A stretch of DNA of 64,000 nt, from NCBI RefSeq assembly GCF_900199375.1, contig NZ_LT900217.1, positions 2,108,001 to 2,172,000 of the forward strand, given 5' to 3'. Below the pieces are notes generated by a model. It ran no database searches and was not told the DNA's origin. It worked only from the letters and a program-made list of their open reading frames with translations. A program made the translations under genes and the position numbers. This DNA comes from Gordonibacter urolithinfaciens. GTDB taxonomy: Bacteria; Actinomycetota; Coriobacteriia; Coriobacteriales; Eggerthellaceae. Position 1 is the first letter of the stretch. Every line of letters begins with the position of its first letter. Shown here piece after piece: positions 60,947 to 64,000 of this stretch.

Positions 60947-61932
60947 GGATCGTCGGCCCCCTGATCTTGACGTTGGCCCTCGCCGCCGTGGCCTGGGTGG
61001 GCACGCAGTACGCGGGCCTCTACGCCGTGTTCGGCATCGTCATTCCCTATCTCGCCCTGGCGAGCTTCGTGGGCGGGTTTGTGTTCCGCCTCGTGAAGTG
61101 GGGTAAGTCGGCCGTGCCGTTCCGTATCCCCACCACCTGCGGCCAGCAGAAGTCGCTGCCGTGGGTCAAGCAGAACAAGATAGAGAACCCCTCGTCCTTC
61201 GCGGGCGTCGTGGGCCGCATGCTGCTCGAGGTGCTGGTGTTCCGGTCGCTGTTCCGCAACACGAAGACCGAGAAGCAGGGCGAGGCCCTCGGCGTGGGCT
61301 CGGCGAAGTGGCTGTGGCTCGGCGCGCTCGTGTTCCACTGGTCCATGCTGATCATCGTGCTGCGCCACCTGCGCTTCTTCCTGGAGCCGGTGCCGGGGGC
61401 CATCGTGGCCCTCGAAGGCGCCGACGCGTTCTTCCAGATCGGGCTGCCGGCACTCTACCTCACCGACCTTTTGATCGTGAGCGCGCTCACGTTCCTGTTC
61501 ATCCGGCGCGTCGTGATCCCGCGCGTGCGCTACCTGTCGCTGCCGAACGACTTCTTCCCTCTGTTCCTGCTGCTGGGCGTGGTCATAGCCGGCATCGCGA
61601 TGCGCTACTTCTTCCGCGTTGACATCGAGGGCGTCAAGGAAGTGGCCATGGGGCTGGTGACGCTGCATCCGGTGGTGATAGCCGGCATCGGCTCCATATT
61701 CTACGTGCACCTTTTCCTGGCGAGCGTGCTCATCGGGTACTTCCCGTGGAGCAAGCTCATGCACGCCGGCGGCATCGTGCTGTCGCCCACGCGCAACCAG
61801 GCCAACGACAGCCGCGCGGTGCGCCACGTGAACCCGTGGAACCCCGACCTGCCCGTGCACACGTACGCCGAATACGAAGACGAGTTCAAGGACAAGCTGG
61901 TCAAGGCCGGGTTGCCGCTGGATGCGGAGTGA
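60943..61932 (+). CDS. dsrM: DsrM, menaquinol-oxidising cytochrome b of the Dsr complex
   Basis: A 329-residue membrane protein. Two N-terminal helices, a cytosolic loop with IPTTCGQQKSLPWVKQNKIENP, then about five NarI-like helices with heme-ligating histidines (LGALVFHWSMLIIVLRHLRF, and VVIAGIGSIFYVHLFLASVL). The PFRIPTTCGQQKSLPW block is a DsrM signature and separates it from the HmeC-like paralogue at 44529. It starts as ATGA overlapping the preceding stop. It would pass electrons from menaquinol to DsrK. Confidence 0.93.
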   Translation: MRIVGPLILTLALAAVAWVGTQYAGLYAVFGIVIPYLALASFVGGFVFRLVKWGKSAVPFRIPTTCGQQKSLPWVKQNKIENPSSFAGVVGRMLLEVLVFRSLFRNTKTEKQGEALGVGSAKWLWLGALVFHWSMLIIVLRHLRFFLEPVPGAIVALEGADAFFQIGLPALYLTDLLIVSALTFLFIRRVVIPRVRYLSLPNDFFPLFLLLGVVIAGIAMRYFFRVDIEGVKEVAMGLVTLHPVVIAGIGSIFYVHLFLASVLIGYFPWSKLMHAGGIVLSPTRNQANDSRAVRHVNPWNPDLPVHTYAEYEDEFKDKLVKAGLPLDAE

Positions 61933-61937
61933 GGGCG

Positions 61938-63602
61938 ATGGCGAAACTACCGAAACAAGACGAGCTTCTGGACTTCTCCTTCGACGTGCCCAAGACGGGC
62001 TGGATGCACACGCCCACCGAGTTCAAGGAGGGCATGTACTGCTACGGCACGAAGCCGAAGAACCTCGAGGTCGTGGGCATGCCGAACGGCCACGACTGGT
62101 CGCCGGCCGACGAGGACTGGCATTTGCCGGAGGGCTGGAAGGACATCGTCCTCAACGGCATGGAAGACCTCATGAAGAAGTACCGCTCGTTCAAGCTGTA
62201 CATGGACGTGTGCGTGCGCTGCGGTGCCTGCGCCGACAAGTGCCACTTCTACCAGGGCACGGGCGACCCCAAGAACATGCCGGTGGTGCGCGCGGAGCTG
62301 CTGCGCTCGGTGTACCGCCGCTACTTCACCACGTCCGGCAAGCTGCTCGGCGAGCTGGTGGGCGCGCGCGACCTCACCGAGGACGTCATCAAGGAATGGC
62401 ACTACTACTTCTACCAGTGCACGGAGTGCCGCCGCTGCTCGGTGTTCTGCCCCTACGGCATAGACCAGGCCGAGATCACCCTCATGGGCCGCGAGCTGCT
62501 GAACCTGCTGGGCCTGAACACGGAATGGATAGCCGGGCCGGTTGCCAACTGCTACATGAAGGGCAACCACGTGGGCCTCGAGCCCCAGACCATCATGAGC
62601 AACATCGAGTTCCTCATGGAGGACCTGCAGGACATCACCGGCAAGACCATCAACCCGTCGTTCAACCGCAAGGGCGCCGAGATCCTGTTCGTGGTGCCGT
62701 CGGGCGACTTGTACGCCGAGCCCGGCACGTACACGTTCATGGGCTACATGCTGCTGTTCGAGCAGCTGGGGCTGGACTACACGCTGTCCACGTACGCATC
62801 GGAGGGCGGCAACTTCGGCTTCTTCACGGCCAACGACATGGCCAAGCGCCTGAACGCGAAGATGTACGCCGAGGCGAAGCGCCTGGGCGTGAAGTGGATA
62901 CTGGGCGGCGAGTGCGGCCACATGTGGCGCCTGGTGAACCAGTACATGGACACGTGGAACGGCCCGGCGGACTTCCTGAAGGTTCCCGTGTCGCCCATCA
63001 CCGGCACGCGGTTCGAGAACGCGGCCTCCACGAAGATGGTGCACATCACCGAGTTCACGGCCGACCTGCTGTACCACGACAAGATCAAGGTGGACCCGAG
63101 CCGCAACGACCATCTGGTGGTCACGTACCACGACTCGTGCAACACCTCGCGCGCCATGGGCCTTTTGGAGGAGCCGCGCTACATCATCAACAAGGTGTGC
63201 AACCACTTCCACGAGATGCCCGAGGAGACCATCCGCGAGAAGACGCTGTGCTGCGGCAGCGGGTCGGGCCTGAACGCGGGCGAGAACATGGAGCTGCGCA
63301 TGCGCGGCGGCTTCCCCCGCGCGAACGCCGTGCGCCACGTGCGCGACAAGTACGGCGTGAACACGCTGGCGAACATCTGCGCGCTCGACCGCGCGTCGTT
63401 CCCGGCCCTCATGGACTACTGGGTGCCCGGGACGAAGGTCATGGGCGTGCACGAGCTGGTGGGCAACGCGCTCGTGCTGGACGGCGAGGGCGAGCGCACG
63501 CTCGACCTGCGCCTGGAGGAGCTGCCGAAGAAGCTCGCGCCGGCGCCCGCGGAGGGCGCGGGGGCGGCGCGCGACGGGGAAGGCGGGGCGGACCATGTAT
63601 AA
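61938..63602 (+). CDS. dsrK: DsrK, HdrD-like catalytic iron-sulfur subunit of the Dsr complex
   Basis: A 554-residue cytosolic protein. CVRCGACADKCHFYQG near 94 and CTECRRCSVFCPYGID near 165 bind two [4Fe-4S] clusters. The CCG region has GECGHMWRLV near 330, HDSCNTSRAMGLL near 398 and LCCGSGSGLNAGENMELR near 440, and ends with NICALDRASFPALM. The final CxxC of HdrD is replaced by CALD, as I recall for genuine DsrK. The extreme C-terminus (about 20 residues) is Ala/Gly/Glu-rich and extra. Family knowledge: reduces the DsrC trisulfide formed during sulfite reduction. Confidence 0.94.
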   Translation: MAKLPKQDELLDFSFDVPKTGWMHTPTEFKEGMYCYGTKPKNLEVVGMPNGHDWSPADEDWHLPEGWKDIVLNGMEDLMKKYRSFKLYMDVCVRCGACADKCHFYQGTGDPKNMPVVRAELLRSVYRRYFTTSGKLLGELVGARDLTEDVIKEWHYYFYQCTECRRCSVFCPYGIDQAEITLMGRELLNLLGLNTEWIAGPVANCYMKGNHVGLEPQTIMSNIEFLMEDLQDITGKTINPSFNRKGAEILFVVPSGDLYAEPGTYTFMGYMLLFEQLGLDYTLSTYASEGGNFGFFTANDMAKRLNAKMYAEAKRLGVKWILGGECGHMWRLVNQYMDTWNGPADFLKVPVSPITGTRFENAASTKMVHITEFTADLLYHDKIKVDPSRNDHLVVTYHDSCNTSRAMGLLEEPRYIINKVCNHFHEMPEETIREKTLCCGSGSGLNAGENMELRMRGGFPRANAVRHVRDKYGVNTLANICALDRASFPALMDYWVPGTKVMGVHELVGNALVLDGEGERTLDLRLEELPKKLAPAPAEGAGAARDGEGGADHV

Positions 63603-63984
63603 GGGAGGAAGGATCATCGCCTTCGCGGCGCTGTTCTGCCTGGCGGTGCTGTCGCCGTTCATCGTGAACCTGGCCAACGCCGCGCCGGCCCCCGAGACGA
63701 GCCTCGACACGCCCGCCATCAACGCGCAGCAGGCGAAGGAGTGCGTGGCGTCGACGGAGTACATGAAGGACAACCACATGCAGCTGCTCGACGAGTGGCG
63801 CAACGACGTGGTGCGCGACGGCTCGCGCGAGTACGAGAGCGCGTCGGGGCAGGTGTACGAGAAGAGCTTGGACGGCACCTGCCTGGAATGCCACTCGAAC
63901 CGCGAGGAGTTCTGCGATTCCTGCCACGACTACGCGTCGGTCGATCCGTACTGCTGGGACTGCCACGACGGCGAAGCGTCATGA
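63595..63984 (+). CDS. dsrJ: DsrJ, triheme cytochrome c of the Dsr complex
   Basis: A 129-residue exported protein. An N-terminal hydrophobic helix (IIAFAALFCLAVLSPFIVNL) is a signal anchor. Three CxxCH heme sites are present: C96-H100 (CLECH), C107-H111 (CDSCH) and C120-H124 (CWDCH). KECVAS near 48 may hold the cysteine that ligates one heme in other DsrJ proteins. It overlaps dsrK by 8 bases and the next start by 4, so the DsrMKJO genes are translationally coupled. Confidence 0.93.
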   Translation: MYKGGRIIAFAALFCLAVLSPFIVNLANAAPAPETSLDTPAINAQQAKECVASTEYMKDNHMQLLDEWRNDVVRDGSREYESASGQVYEKSLDGTCLECHSNREEFCDSCHDYASVDPYCWDCHDGEAS

Positions 63985-64000
63985 GGCGCGGGCGGCCAAG
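63981..64000 (+). CDS. dsrO: Start of dsrO (cut by the window edge)
   Basis: ATG 63981 overlaps the dsrJ stop as ATGA. The six visible codons read MRRGRP, where an Arg pair fits the beginning of a Tat signal. Identification as dsrO rests on the conserved dsrMKJO(P) order rather than on the few residues. Confidence 0.55.

Noticed and set aside
61947-63878. 643-residue open frame on the minus strand
   Set aside because: Antisense shadow of dsrK and dsrJ.

Overview
The window is G+C-rich, densely coded bacterial chromosome. Three things point to an anaerobic gut actinobacterium of the Eggerthellaceae (Coriobacteriia): LuxR-type regulators fused to about 12 membrane helices, their pairing with Tat-exported respiratory reductases, and a laterally acquired-type dsrAB cluster. 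Gordonibacter is my best guess, because dsrAB is known from that actinobacterial genus. This is inference; no 16S rRNA or tRNA gene is present in the window.

Layout. 1-2.8 kb: a truncated Tat-exported flavin reductase divergent from a membrane LuxR regulator. 2.9-6.7 kb: MerR, TrmO, the remnant of an AAA-type ATPase, enolase and an acetyltransferase. 6.8-9.8 kb: a gamma-carbonic-anhydrase-like protein and the molybdenum-cofactor genes moeA and mogA, the latter bracketed by two copies of a folded 167-bp repeat. 9.8-16.4 kb: a DMSO-reductase-family operon (catalytic subunit, two ferredoxin subunits, membrane anchor) divergent from a second membrane LuxR regulator. 16.4-19.4 kb: an accessory islet with an A+T-richer EcsC-like gene, an IS110-family transposase and two bridge-RNA-like noncoding segments. 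19.4-39.8 kb: housekeeping genes (alr, type-4 UDG, corA, nfnAB, a parS site, folC, ACP, a broken yedK-like gene, a serine hydrolase, hpf, nhaA, glmU-prs-pth, an MFS exporter, PadR, a NifX-like protein). 40.2-43.1 kb: a 969-residue TPR protein.

43.2-64.0 kb is the most coherent part: a sulfite-respiration island. A LysR regulator faces a DsrM/DsrK-like electron-transfer pair. It is followed by hemA-hemC-cobA/hemD-hemB-hemL, which makes uroporphyrinogen III and precorrin-2. Next come a ferredoxin, dsrA, dsrB, a YeiH-family anion transporter, three proteins of unclear function, an opposite-strand precorrin-2 dehydrogenase (the next siroheme step), dsrD, an RsbRD-N-like protein, dsrM, dsrK, dsrJ and the first bases of dsrO. 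The locus therefore carries the siroheme branch, the siroheme enzyme that needs it, and the quinol-linked complex that feeds it electrons. DsrD marks it as the reductive type. No dsrC is present in the window.

Most other long open frames are antisense or out-of-frame shadows caused by high G+C and were left out.
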